Below are positions 25,601-33,208 of a DNA stretch of 41,312 nt, one piece after another. The translations under genes and the position numbers were made by a program. The notes beneath the pieces were generated by a model. It was not told where the DNA came from. It did no database searches and worked only from the letters and a program-made list of their open reading frames with translations. Positions within the stretch are counted from its first letter, which is position 1. The number at the start of each line of letters is the position of its first letter. Source of the DNA: an uncultured Pelagibacteraceae bacterium (GTDB lineage: Bacteria; Pseudomonadota; Alphaproteobacteria; Pelagibacterales; Pelagibacteraceae); the NCBI GenBank assembly GCA_902526405.1, contig CABZKL010000011.1, forward strand, positions 1 through 41,312. Direction: 5' to 3'.

Positions 25601-25606
25601 TGCTCT
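25559..25606 (-). terminator. Attenuator-like hairpin covering the tctB start
   Basis: On the minus strand AGAGCAGTG (25598-25606) pairs perfectly with CACTGCTCT (25564-25572). With one bulged base the stem extends by about six more A-T pairs. The 3' arm runs into T6, A, T6. The GTG start of tctB is the GTG of the 5' arm. The shape is that of an intrinsic terminator placed inside the first codons of tctB. Confidence 0.75.
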
Positions 25607-25631
25607 AATTTTTACTTGCTAATCTATAAGA

Positions 25632-26612
25632 CTAGATAACTCCTAGCTTTTTCATAAGAGCTGTCATTTCCTCAGTTTGTTTTTCCAAGAAAGAAACAAA
25701 TTTATCCTCAGGGTTATAAATATTTACCCAAGCATTTCTTGCTCTAACAGCTTCCCATTCTGAAGTTTTTTGAACATCACCAAGCATTTTAGCAATTTTA
25801 GATTTATCAGAATTGCTCATACCTGGAGGTCCAAAAAATCCTCTCCAATTTACAAATTGCACATCATAACCTTGTTCTTTAAGTGTCGGTGCATCTGGAG
25901 CATCTGAAACTCTCGATGGTGCGGTGATGCCAATAATTCTTACTTGATCTCTTGCACCCATAAGTTCCCCTAAACCTGTAGAGATAATTTGTGTCTCTCC
26001 AGATAAAAGTCCAGCCAATGCTTTTCCACCTGCATCATAAGGAATATATGCAACAGCATTTGGATCTGCTCCTGCAGCTTGGAATGCTAATGCACCAATC
26101 AAATGGTCCATGCTTCCTCTTACTGATCCACCAGCCATTTTAACTGAGTCTGGATCTTTTTTGTATGCATCGACCACATCCTTAAAATTTTTAAAAGATG
26201 AATTTTTAGCAACAGCAATTGCGCCGTAGTCACCAATTACACCAGCAATTGGCACAACATCTTTATATGATAAAGTTCCATTGCCTTTAACATAACCTTT
26301 ATGTCTTGTTATTGATCTTAAAACTAATGGAGTAGATTGTACTAATACTGTGTTCGCAGGCTTAGTATTGATCATATAAGCTAGTGCTTTACCTCCACCA
26401 CCACCTGACATATTTTCAAATGATGCGCTTTTTAACATTCCAGCTTTAGTTAAAGCTTCTCCAGTACCTCTAGCAGTTCCATCCCAACCACCACCAGCAC
26501 CACCACCTATCACGAAGTGAATTTTATCAATCGCAATTGAACTAGTTGCAGATGCTGAGAATAATAGGATTGCCGAGAATAATACTGAAACAATTTTTTT
26601 TATATTTATCAT
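25632..26612 (-). CDS. tctC: Tripartite tricarboxylate transporter binding protein (TctC/Bug family)
   Basis: 326 residues with a signal peptide (INIKKIVSVLFSAILLFSAS, cleavage near SSIA). IHFVIGGGAGGGWDGTARGTG is the ligand-binding first loop. Later come VKMAGGSVRGSMDHLIGAL, AYIPYDAGGKALAGLLSG and RIIGITAPSR, all typical for Bug/TctC receptors. It binds an organic acid in the periplasm for TctAB; citrate is the family's founding ligand but specificity varies. A GAGG ribosome site precedes the ATG. Confidence 0.92.
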   Translation of the reverse strand: MINIKKIVSVLFSAILLFSASATSSIAIDKIHFVIGGGAGGGWDGTARGTGEALTKAGMLKSASFENMSGGGGGKALAYMINTKPANTVLVQSTPLVLRSITRHKGYVKGNGTLSYKDVVPIAGVIGDYGAIAVAKNSSFKNFKDVVDAYKKDPDSVKMAGGSVRGSMDHLIGALAFQAAGADPNAVAYIPYDAGGKALAGLLSGETQIISTGLGELMGARDQVRIIGITAPSRVSDAPDAPTLKEQGYDVQFVNWRGFFGPPGMSNSDKSKIAKMLGDVQKTSEWEAVRARNAWVNIYNPEDKFVSFLEKQTEEMTALMKKLGVI

Positions 26613-26643
26613 TATATTCCTCTTTCTCTTATTTAAAGGTTAA

Positions 26644-26672
26644 ATTAAATTACATTACCTTAGGTTATGCAA
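26644..26672 (-). promoter_or_regulatory. Sigma70-like promoter of tctCBA with palindromes
   Basis: On the minus strand, TTGCAT (26667-26672) and TTTAAT (26644-26649) are 17 bp apart; the start would be near 26637, about 25 nt before tctC. The spacer holds ACCTTAGGT (26657-26665). A second inverted repeat, AGGTT-ATGC-AACCT (26662-26675), overlaps the -35 and is flanked by AAATTAC/GTAATTT arms (26647-26653, 26676-26682). AGGT can pair with ACCT on either side. Confidence 0.55.
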
Positions 26673-26796
26673 CCTGTAATTTGTTAGTACAACTTTAGAT
26701 TGAAATCATATTTCTGAAAAAATATTGTGAGTAAACAATAGAAAAATTTTTTTTTAAATAACAAGTTTTGAACTTTTAATCTAATTAAAATTATTA

Positions 26797-27876
26797 ATGT
26801 TCAATTTTATTAATTACACAACTATTACAAATTATTTTAGTTCAATCATTAACAGTTATAAAGCTATAATCATAGGTTTAATAGGTGGTTATTTGGGAAC
26901 AATAATTGGTCTACCTCTTCCTTGGCTGTTGGGTTCATTAGGTTTAAATCTTTGTTTTGCATTTACAAAATTTAAAATTGAATTTCCTACTAAATTATTA
27001 AATCCTGTTTTTTTAATAGTGGGTATTATTTTGGGTGGAACCTTGAATGTATCTCTACTTTATAAAATTCATTTGTGGATTTTTTCATCAATTGCTATGA
27101 TTTTTTGTACAGTCATAAGTACTATATTGGCTGGATATTATTTTTTTAAAATTTGTAAGTTTAGTAAATTTATTTCAGTATTGGCTGCACTTCCTGGGGC
27201 ATTTGTTCCAATTTCAGCAGCATTATTAGAATTTGGCAAAAGTAAAGATGATAAAAAAGTTTTGATCCCACAGGCCACAAGAGTAATTTTTATTGTTAGT
27301 TTTGTTCCTTTATTTTTCATTAATAATTTAGGCTTTTCAGAAATAACTGGTTATAATTTTTCTAATATTTATGATTACAATTACTTCTTAGAAATTATAT
27401 TTCTCGTGTTTATTTGTTTTTTATTCGCAAATTTACTAAAAAAATTCAATATCCCTTCTCCTGCATTAATTGGTGCTATGGCTTTATCAGGATTATTTTA
27501 TACCTTTGAAATTATTGATTCTAGGTTTCCAGATACATTTATAAATATTGCATTTGTCTTTTTGGGAACTGCATTAGGTACTAGACTAAATGGTTTAAAA
27601 TTAAATGAATTGCTCTACTTTATATTTCATGGAATAGTTGTTAGTGCAATTTTAATAATTATTGCAATGACTACTGCTTATGTTTTAACTTATGCAGGTT
27701 TTGATTTTATTCCAACATTCTTAAGTTTTGCACCTGGAGGAATTCACGAAATGGTAGTTATAAGTGTAGCTTACAAAATTGATCCGATCTTCGTAAGTTA
27801 TCATCATTTTTTAAGAATTTTTTTAATTGTGATGTTTTTACCTATTCTTTTATCTAAATTTTATAAAAATAAATAA
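26797..27876 (+). CDS. AbrB family (PF05145-type) membrane protein
   Basis: 359 residues with about ten hydrophobic segments. It is a duplicated protein: YLGTIIGLPLPWLLGSLGLN near the start is echoed by FNIPSPALIGAMALSGLF in the second half. Each half then has a GIILGG/GTALGTRL motif, and the end has LSFAPGGIHEMVVISVAYKID. This fits the AbrB/'ammonia monooxygenase' membrane family, which is unrelated to the DNA-binding AbrB; function is not established. Genes of the family are often near tripartite tricarboxylate transporters, and here the gene is divergent from tctC across 184 bp. Confidence 0.85.
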   Translation: MFNFINYTTITNYFSSIINSYKAIIIGLIGGYLGTIIGLPLPWLLGSLGLNLCFAFTKFKIEFPTKLLNPVFLIVGIILGGTLNVSLLYKIHLWIFSSIAMIFCTVISTILAGYYFFKICKFSKFISVLAALPGAFVPISAALLEFGKSKDDKKVLIPQATRVIFIVSFVPLFFINNLGFSEITGYNFSNIYDYNYFLEIIFLVFICFLFANLLKKFNIPSPALIGAMALSGLFYTFEIIDSRFPDTFINIAFVFLGTALGTRLNGLKLNELLYFIFHGIVVSAILIIIAMTTAYVLTYAGFDFIPTFLSFAPGGIHEMVVISVAYKIDPIFVSYHHFLRIFLIVMFLPILLSKFYKNK

Positions 27877-27881
27877 CAATC

Positions 27882-28823
27882 CTAATTTAAATGTAATAAA
27901 ATATTCTCAAATACTTTATTTGCTGAAAGTTTTGAAAGATCACTTACTTGAATAGCTTTAAAATTTTCTCTCTCTATACTTACTTTATGTGCTGTTGTGT
28001 GTGCACCAAATAAAGCAATTCCTTTTGATCCTAAATGAGCTGTCATATGAGCAGGTCCAGTATCATTTGCAACAACGAAAGAACTATCTTTAATCAATGC
28101 TGCCAACTGAGAAATATCTAGGGGTTTACCATTATCCAATATACAAAGTGCATTTATACTTGCTGCGTCTTTAATTTCTCCTGGTCCAGGTGCTATAACT
28201 ACTTTAAATTTATTTTCTAATTTTTCATTAATCAAAGAAATTAAATCATTATAATAAGACCATTTCTTTGAGGCTAGATGAGGAGAGCAGAAAGGGAAGA
28301 GAACAATATATTTTTCTAATTCATGGTGATTTTTTATTTGAGAAATATCTGATGTGCTCCATGAGAAATCAGGGGCTAAAGTATGATTAGTGTTAATTCC
28401 AGAACTTTTTAATTGATGATCAAATCTTTCTAACACAGAGTCTTTATCAAAATCCTGCTTAGTAGTACCTTCTGGTAAAGTAGTTTCAGTTGACGACCAT
28501 ATTTCCTTACCAACTTTAGGAAATAGAATCTTTTTATATAAAGAAGTTCTGCTAGAATTTTGAAGATCAAAAACTTTGGAAAAACTATATTTTTTAATTT
28601 CTCTCATTAATGAATATAAATAAATGAGATTTAATCTTGATAGCCGCTTATCTACAATTACATTTGAAATATTAGGATTTTTTTTAAAAAGGTCATAATA
28701 AGGTTTTGTCGTTAACAAATGAATTTGATCGTCTGGGTAATTTTCAGAAATATCTTGAATTGCTCCACAAGCTTGAGCTATATCTCCTAAAGAGCCGTGT
28801 TTAATAATTAAAATATTAGACAT
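27882..28823 (-). CDS. Glycosyltransferase family 9 (heptosyltransferase-like)
   Basis: 313 residues. The N-terminal ILIIKHGSLGDIAQACGAI and the C-terminal VVANDTGPAHMTAHLGSKGIALFG are the two GT9 signatures (ADP-heptose:LPS heptosyltransferase family). PFCSPHLASKKW is the middle motif. It probably adds a sugar to the lipopolysaccharide core on the inner face of the inner membrane; whether the sugar is heptose is not certain. It starts 32 bp from the divergent DUF6165 gene. Confidence 0.9.
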   Translation of the reverse strand: MSNILIIKHGSLGDIAQACGAIQDISENYPDDQIHLLTTKPYYDLFKKNPNISNVIVDKRLSRLNLIYLYSLMREIKKYSFSKVFDLQNSSRTSLYKKILFPKVGKEIWSSTETTLPEGTTKQDFDKDSVLERFDHQLKSSGINTNHTLAPDFSWSTSDISQIKNHHELEKYIVLFPFCSPHLASKKWSYYNDLISLINEKLENKFKVVIAPGPGEIKDAASINALCILDNGKPLDISQLAALIKDSSFVVANDTGPAHMTAHLGSKGIALFGAHTTAHKVSIERENFKAIQVSDLSKLSANKVFENILLHLN

Positions 28824-28855
28824 ATTTAAAACAACTTAACATAGTATATTTATTT

Positions 28856-29245
28856 ATGAATAAAATTCTGGTTGAAGTATCTGTTGGTGAGCTGTTGGAT
28901 AAAATTTCAATTTTAGAAATTAAACAAAATAAAATTAAAGATCTTGAAAAACTTAAATTTATCAAAGAAGAGCATTCAATCCTTAATGATCAATTAAATA
29001 GAAATGTTAAATCTGATGAAAAACTAAATAATCTTTTTTCTTCATTAAAAGAGATTAACGCAAAACTTTGGGTGATTGAAGATGAAAAAAGACAATGTGA
29101 AAAAGATCAAAATTTCACAGATAAATTTATTAAACTTTCAAGGGATGTACATTTTTTAAATGATGATCGAGCAAAAATTAAGTTAGAAATAAATAATCAT
29201 ACTGGCTCAAAAATCAAAGAGATCAAAGAATATCCTAGCTATTAA
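28856..29245 (+). CDS. DUF6165-like coiled-coil protein
   Basis: 129 residues, no signal peptide or membrane segment. It begins ILVEVSVGELLDKISILEIK and continues as charged heptad-like helices (about 15-65 and 75-115), suggesting a helical hairpin or coiled coil. I recall this pattern from the DUF6165 family, which tends to lie beside glycosyltransferase genes. Function unknown. Its stop overlaps the stop of the convergent permease by 11 bases. Confidence 0.7.
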   Translation: MNKILVEVSVGELLDKISILEIKQNKIKDLEKLKFIKEEHSILNDQLNRNVKSDEKLNNLFSSLKEINAKLWVIEDEKRQCEKDQNFTDKFIKLSRDVHFLNDDRAKIKLEINNHTGSKIKEIKEYPSY

Positions 29246-29912
29246 AAGAATATTTTTTTTCTAAAAATTTAATCACATTATTAATAATAAAAGTCATAAA
29301 TAAGTATATTCCTCCCGCAACAATAAACACCTCAATTGGCTTAAACGTTGTTGATATTATATATTTTGCTACACCAGTCAAATCCATTAAAGTAACTGTG
29401 CTAGCTAGTGAAGTTCCTTTCATCATCAATATTATTTCATTTCCGTAAGCAGGAAGAGATTGTCTAATAGCAATTGGAATTTGTATTTTATAAAAAATAA
29501 TTTTATTTGGTATACCTAAGCTTTTACCAGCTTCAATTATTCCTGGCTTTATCGTTTGAAATGCTGATCTTAATATTTCAGACGTGTAGGCACCTGTATT
29601 TAAAGTAAAAGCTATAATTGCACACCAATAAGGCTCTTTTAAAATAACCCATAAAAATGTTGACCTTAAATATTCAATTTGCCCTAGTCCAAAATAAATT
29701 ATGAAAATTTGAACTAGTAAAGGAGTTCCTCTAAACAAATAAGAATATACATAAGCAAATTTATTTATAAATATATTTTTATCTAATCTTAAGATTGCAA
29801 AAAAAAGCCCAATAAATAATCCAAAGAATAATGATGCAGATAATAATTTTAAAGTTACTATAGTTGCTGCTAAAAGTTTAGGAAAACTAGTGAACATTAA
29901 ATCAAAATCCAT
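29235..29912 (-). CDS. Amino-acid ABC transporter permease (HisM-like)
   Basis: 225 residues with five or six membrane segments. YSYLFRGTPLLVQIFIIYFGLG near residue 55 and the EAGKSLGIPNKIIFYKIQIPIAI loop (EAA motif, about 140-165) are those of polar amino-acid permeases. It pairs with the preceding permease gene, sharing a TAATG overlap at 29912. No ATPase gene follows. Confidence 0.9.
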   Translation of the reverse strand: MDFDLMFTSFPKLLAATIVTLKLLSASLFFGLFIGLFFAILRLDKNIFINKFAYVYSYLFRGTPLLVQIFIIYFGLGQIEYLRSTFLWVILKEPYWCAIIAFTLNTGAYTSEILRSAFQTIKPGIIEAGKSLGIPNKIIFYKIQIPIAIRQSLPAYGNEIILMMKGTSLASTVTLMDLTGVAKYIISTTFKPIEVFIVAGGIYLFMTFIINNVIKFLEKKYSFNS

Positions 29913-30604
29913 TAATACCCCCTGCTGTATTTAATTTCTAATCTGTTAATAATTTTCATACTCAGATAAGTGAGCAGAAGATACAAAACTGCCGCAAAGC
30001 TATAAAAGAATAAAGGATCTCTTGTTGAGCCAGCTGCAATATAGGATTGTCTCATAATTTCAACAAGTCCTGTGACAGAAATTAATGATGTATCTTTTAA
30101 AGTAATTTGCCAAACATTGCTTAAGTTTGGAATTGCCAGTCTTAGCATTTGAGGCAAAATAATTTTAAAGAAGTAAATATATTTGTTAAATCCTAAAACT
30201 TTTGCAGCTTCAAACTGACCATTATCAATTGATTGTAGCGCTCCTCTAAATACTTCAGTCGAGTATGCTCCTGATATTATCCCTATTGAAAATGAACCGG
30301 TTAAAAAAGCATTAATTTCGATGTAATCATTATAACCAAATATTGAAGCAACAAACATAATTGCTCCACTTCCACCAAAGAAAAATAAATAAATTACAAG
30401 AAGCTCTGGTACACCTCTAATAACTGTAGTGTATGAATTACCAATTATGATTAAAATTTTGTTGTTAGATAATTTTAATGGAGTAAATAAAGCAGCAAAT
30501 ATAAAGCCTATTATCATTGCGGTTATTGAAACCGCAATCGTCATTAAAGTTGCAAAGAATAACTCGTCTCCCCAACCTTTATCACCAAAATATAGAAGTT
30601 CCAT
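29912..30604 (-). CDS. Amino-acid ABC transporter permease (HisQ-like)
   Basis: 230 residues with five or six membrane segments. SYTTVIRGVPELLVIYLFFFGG near residue 60 and the EAA loop FEAAKVLGFNKYIYFFKIILPQM (about 130-153) mark it as the HisQ/ArtQ branch. ISVTGLVEIMRQSYIAAGSTRDP is typical of lysine/arginine/ornithine and opine-type systems. It starts 6 nt after an 8-bp hairpin that separates it from the binding protein gene. Confidence 0.9.
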   Translation of the reverse strand: MELLYFGDKGWGDELFFATLMTIAVSITAMIIGFIFAALFTPLKLSNNKILIIIGNSYTTVIRGVPELLVIYLFFFGGSGAIMFVASIFGYNDYIEINAFLTGSFSIGIISGAYSTEVFRGALQSIDNGQFEAAKVLGFNKYIYFFKIILPQMLRLAIPNLSNVWQITLKDTSLISVTGLVEIMRQSYIAAGSTRDPLFFYSFAAVLYLLLTYLSMKIINRLEIKYSRGY

Positions 30605-30610
30605 AATATA

Positions 30611-30630
30611 GGTGGCTAATTATAGCCACC
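30611..30630 (-). promoter_or_regulatory. Intercistronic hairpin between binding protein and permease genes
   Basis: A perfect 8-bp stem GGTGGCTA/TAGCCACC with a 4-nt loop sits between the binding-protein stop and the permease ATG, which follows 6 nt later. There is no T-run on the minus strand. Such stems often protect the upstream binding-protein mRNA or lower permease translation. Confidence 0.65.
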
Positions 30631-30643
30631 CATAAATAATTTA

Positions 30644-31471
30644 TTACATAGAAGCGTCAAAACCAAAATGTTTTATAGCAAGCTTACTAATAATGCCATC
30701 ATCTCTAGCTTTATCAATTGCTGCGTTAAAATCATTTAAAAGTTTAGAGTCACCTTTTCTAATACCTACACCTACACCATTACCAAAATCTCCACCTGCA
30801 AATGTTGGTCCAGTTAATACAACTCCTTTACCAGATTTTTCTGCATAATCCGTAAAAGCAACTGCTGCGGCTAGTGCTGCATCTATTCTACCAGCAGATA
30901 AATCTAGGTTTACTTCATCTTGAGTTTTGTAAGTTCTAATTTTTACATTACCCATTAAACCAGATTCTAAGAAGTTTTGGTGAATTGTTGCTGTTTGTAC
31001 ACCAATAGTTTTGCCTTTAAATGCTTTGGTCAAAACATCTAGAGTTGCTTTTTCATCTGCACTTACGTCGGATAAATTTATAGCTGACATTGTTTTAAGG
31101 CCTTCGTTTTTCGATCCCTTCATAACAGCTAACGATGCAACTTCATCTGCATAACCTTGAGAAAAGTTTATTGTTTTCATTCTCTCACCAGTTATTGACA
31201 TACCAGCCATGATGGCATCAAATTTTCTTGAGACTAAAGCTGGTATCATTCCATCCCAGTCTTGCTCTACAATAGTGCAATCATGTTTCATAATTTTACA
31301 TAATTCATTTGCTAATTCGACTTCAAAGCCAATCAAATTTCCCGCTGAGTCTTTAGAATTCCAAGGTGGATATGCACCTTCAGTTCCTATTTTAATTTGA
31401 TCTGCAATAGAAGAAATTGTTAGAAATGATGATATTAATATACCGAGTCCTAATACTTTTAGTTTTTTCAT
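30644..31471 (-). CDS. Amino-acid ABC transporter substrate-binding protein
   Basis: 275 residues with a signal peptide (KKLKVLGLGILISSFLTISS, cleavage near SIA-D). IKIGTEGAYPPWNSKDSAGNLIGFEVELANELC, here quoted in parts (TEGAYPPW, GFEVELANEL), is the classic type 2 periplasmic fold of lysine/arginine/ornithine/histidine receptors. Arg in MSITGERMKTINFSQGY binds the ligand carboxylate. GGAGG before the ATG predicts strong translation. It is first in a three-gene operon with two permeases and lies 60 nt after the speDE stop. Ligand is probably a basic or polar amino acid (inference). Confidence 0.9.
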   Translation of the reverse strand: MKKLKVLGLGILISSFLTISSIADQIKIGTEGAYPPWNSKDSAGNLIGFEVELANELCKIMKHDCTIVEQDWDGMIPALVSRKFDAIMAGMSITGERMKTINFSQGYADEVASLAVMKGSKNEGLKTMSAINLSDVSADEKATLDVLTKAFKGKTIGVQTATIHQNFLESGLMGNVKIRTYKTQDEVNLDLSAGRIDAALAAAVAFTDYAEKSGKGVVLTGPTFAGGDFGNGVGVGIRKGDSKLLNDFNAAIDKARDDGIISKLAIKHFGFDASM

Positions 31472-31531
31472 TTTTTTTCCTCCAAAATTTTTAAAGATTA
31501 TTTCATAAAATTTACTAATTAAAAAGAAAAA

Positions 31532-32572
31532 TCAATGGTTTATTGAAGAAGAGAAATTCCATGAACAATCAAAACTTGGTATGTATACTCTTGATAATTT
31601 TGTGTTTCCAAAATTTTGATTAAAAACATTTAACCAATTTTCAACCTGCTGTGGTTTTTTATCTTGGCTACCAACTTGTGCAGTGATAACTCCTTTTGGT
31701 TTTAAAATTCGAACTAACGAGTCCATATTCTTTGAAGCTAGATCAATGCAGAATTGGTCATCATTTAAATCTACATAAATATGATCGTAAGTATCATCAC
31801 TTACAGACTTTATACTTTCAAAAGCATCTCCCCAAACACACTTTACGGAATTTTTTTCAGTTGCTTTTTTTCCTATATCTCCAAGATGTTTATTACATAC
31901 ATCAACAACCTCTGGATCTAATTCATACCAATCAATAAAATTAAAATTTTTTGATATGCATTCTCTGGCAACTCCTCCATCACCGCCACCAATTATAGCT
32001 GTTCGCTCACTGTTATAATTTAAATCTAGACCTGCTCTAACAAATGTTGAACTGTATAAATGTTCATCCGTAGTTGCTACTTGGATTTCACTGTCAATAA
32101 AAAGAGATTTTCCAAATTGTTCTAACTCTAGAATTTCAATATGCTGACCTACTTTTGACTTAAAATCTTCCAAAACATCCTTTACTATATAAGATTTTTG
32201 TAGACCTGGTGAGCTGTAAATATCAGGATAAAGAGACTTGGTGTCTCTATTAAACTCTTTTTTAACTATTCTTGTATGTTCAAATTCTTTTCTTATAATT
32301 TCTACAGCTACAGAAGGATTTATTTTTCCACATGTAAAAAAATCAAAACTAATAATACCTTTTTCTGGAAAGGTATGAAAACTGATGTGGCTTTCTGCTA
32401 ATAAAGCTAAAATTGTAAAACCTTGGGGTTCAAATTTATATTTAGAAATATTAAGTATAGTAACTTTAGCAGCTTTAGCTATGTCGTGAATTACTTTTTC
32501 GAAAACTGAAGGATCGTATTCTTGTGTGGTTCCAATAATGTCTAGAGTTATATGCTCTCCAACTTTAGTCAT
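31532..32572 (-). CDS. Fused S-adenosylmethionine decarboxylase and aminopropyltransferase (SpeD-SpeE)
   Basis: 346 residues with two enzymes in one chain. Residues 1-115 are a class 1b AdoMet decarboxylase: self-cleavage at Glu60-Ser61 (LAESHISFHTFPE) would create the pyruvoyl group, with His66 and Cys81 at the family spacing (+5, +20). Residues 125-346 are a spermidine-synthase-like Rossmann domain with IIGGGDGGVARE (193-204), YELDP (216-220) and the acidic VDLNDD (267-272). The latter replaces the usual D-S-x-D-P-x-GPA. The chain would make decarboxylated AdoMet and transfer its aminopropyl group, releasing methylthioadenosine. It is 3 nt downstream of the aldolase gene and last in the mtnP-mtnA-aldolase operon. 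The altered acceptor loop leaves the amine substrate open. Confidence 0.88.
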   Translation of the reverse strand: MTKVGEHITLDIIGTTQEYDPSVFEKVIHDIAKAAKVTILNISKYKFEPQGFTILALLAESHISFHTFPEKGIISFDFFTCGKINPSVAVEIIRKEFEHTRIVKKEFNRDTKSLYPDIYSSPGLQKSYIVKDVLEDFKSKVGQHIEILELEQFGKSLFIDSEIQVATTDEHLYSSTFVRAGLDLNYNSERTAIIGGGDGGVARECISKNFNFIDWYELDPEVVDVCNKHLGDIGKKATEKNSVKCVWGDAFESIKSVSDDTYDHIYVDLNDDQFCIDLASKNMDSLVRILKPKGVITAQVGSQDKKPQQVENWLNVFNQNFGNTKLSRVYIPSFDCSWNFSSSINH

Positions 32573-32575
32573 CTA

Positions 32576-33208
32576 TTATCCCTTCTTATAATTTTTTGCC
32601 TTGGATATAACTTTTTTCATCTCTTTTAAAGAAAGAATTTTTGGCTTACCCAATTTAAGGCTGGTTATATACTGAAGGGATATATTTTCAACCTCTTCAG
32701 CCAGCTCAAAAGCTTTTGTTAAATTTTCCTCAAATGCAATCTGACCGTGATTTGCTATAAGGCAAGCTTTTCTATCTCTCAACGCTTTTAAAATATTATT
32801 TGATAGTTCTCTAGTTCCGAAGGTTGCATACTTTGCACACTTAATGTCATGTCCTCCTGCCATTGCAACCATATAATGAAATGGTGGTATTCCTCTTTTA
32901 TGAGTAGCTAATGCAGTCGCATTAGTTGAATGTGCATGAACGATTGCTTTTGCATTTTTTTTGTTATTATAGATATCCTGATGAAATTTCCATTCAGATG
33001 AAGGTAATCCATTTTTTTTATCGTATTTTCCACTTAAAGATACGAAAACAATATCTCTATTTTTTAAGGACGAGTACTTTTTTCCTGACGGTGTAATTAA
33101 AAAACCATCTTTATACCTTGTAGATATATTACCAGATCTTAATGCAGACAATTTTGTTGAATTCAACATTCTTGAATATTTTATTATTTCAATTCTTAAA
33201 TTTTTCAT
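32576..33208 (-). CDS. Class II aldolase of the FucA type, probable methylthioribulose-1-phosphate aldolase
   Basis: 210 residues. SGNISTRYKDGFLITPSG, LPSSEWKFH, HYMVAMAGG, YATFGTREL and the ANHGQIAFE region follow E. coli L-fuculose-1-phosphate aldolase nearly line by line. Zinc ligands His91, His93 and His154 and catalytic Glu72 each sit one residue before their FucA counterparts. The gene overlaps mtnA by 4 bases (ATGA), so its natural substrate is probably the MtnA product, 5-methylthioribulose 1-phosphate. Cleavage would give DHAP and methylthioacetaldehyde, as in the known DHAP shunt. MtnB (dehydratase) is a relative, but the FucA-like motifs argue against it. Confidence 0.82.
   Translation of the reverse strand: MKNLRIEIIKYSRMLNSTKLSALRSGNISTRYKDGFLITPSGKKYSSLKNRDIVFVSLSGKYDKKNGLPSSEWKFHQDIYNNKKNAKAIVHAHSTNATALATHKRGIPPFHYMVAMAGGHDIKCAKYATFGTRELSNNILKALRDRKACLIANHGQIAFEENLTKAFELAEEVENISLQYITSLKLGKPKILSLKEMKKVISKAKNYKKG

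Noticed and set aside
32576..33208. Annotation as mtnB (methylthioribulose-1-phosphate dehydratase)
   Set aside because: The motifs (PSSEWKFH, YATFGTREL, HYMVAMAGG) and residue positions follow FucA, and no later mtn genes accompany it.
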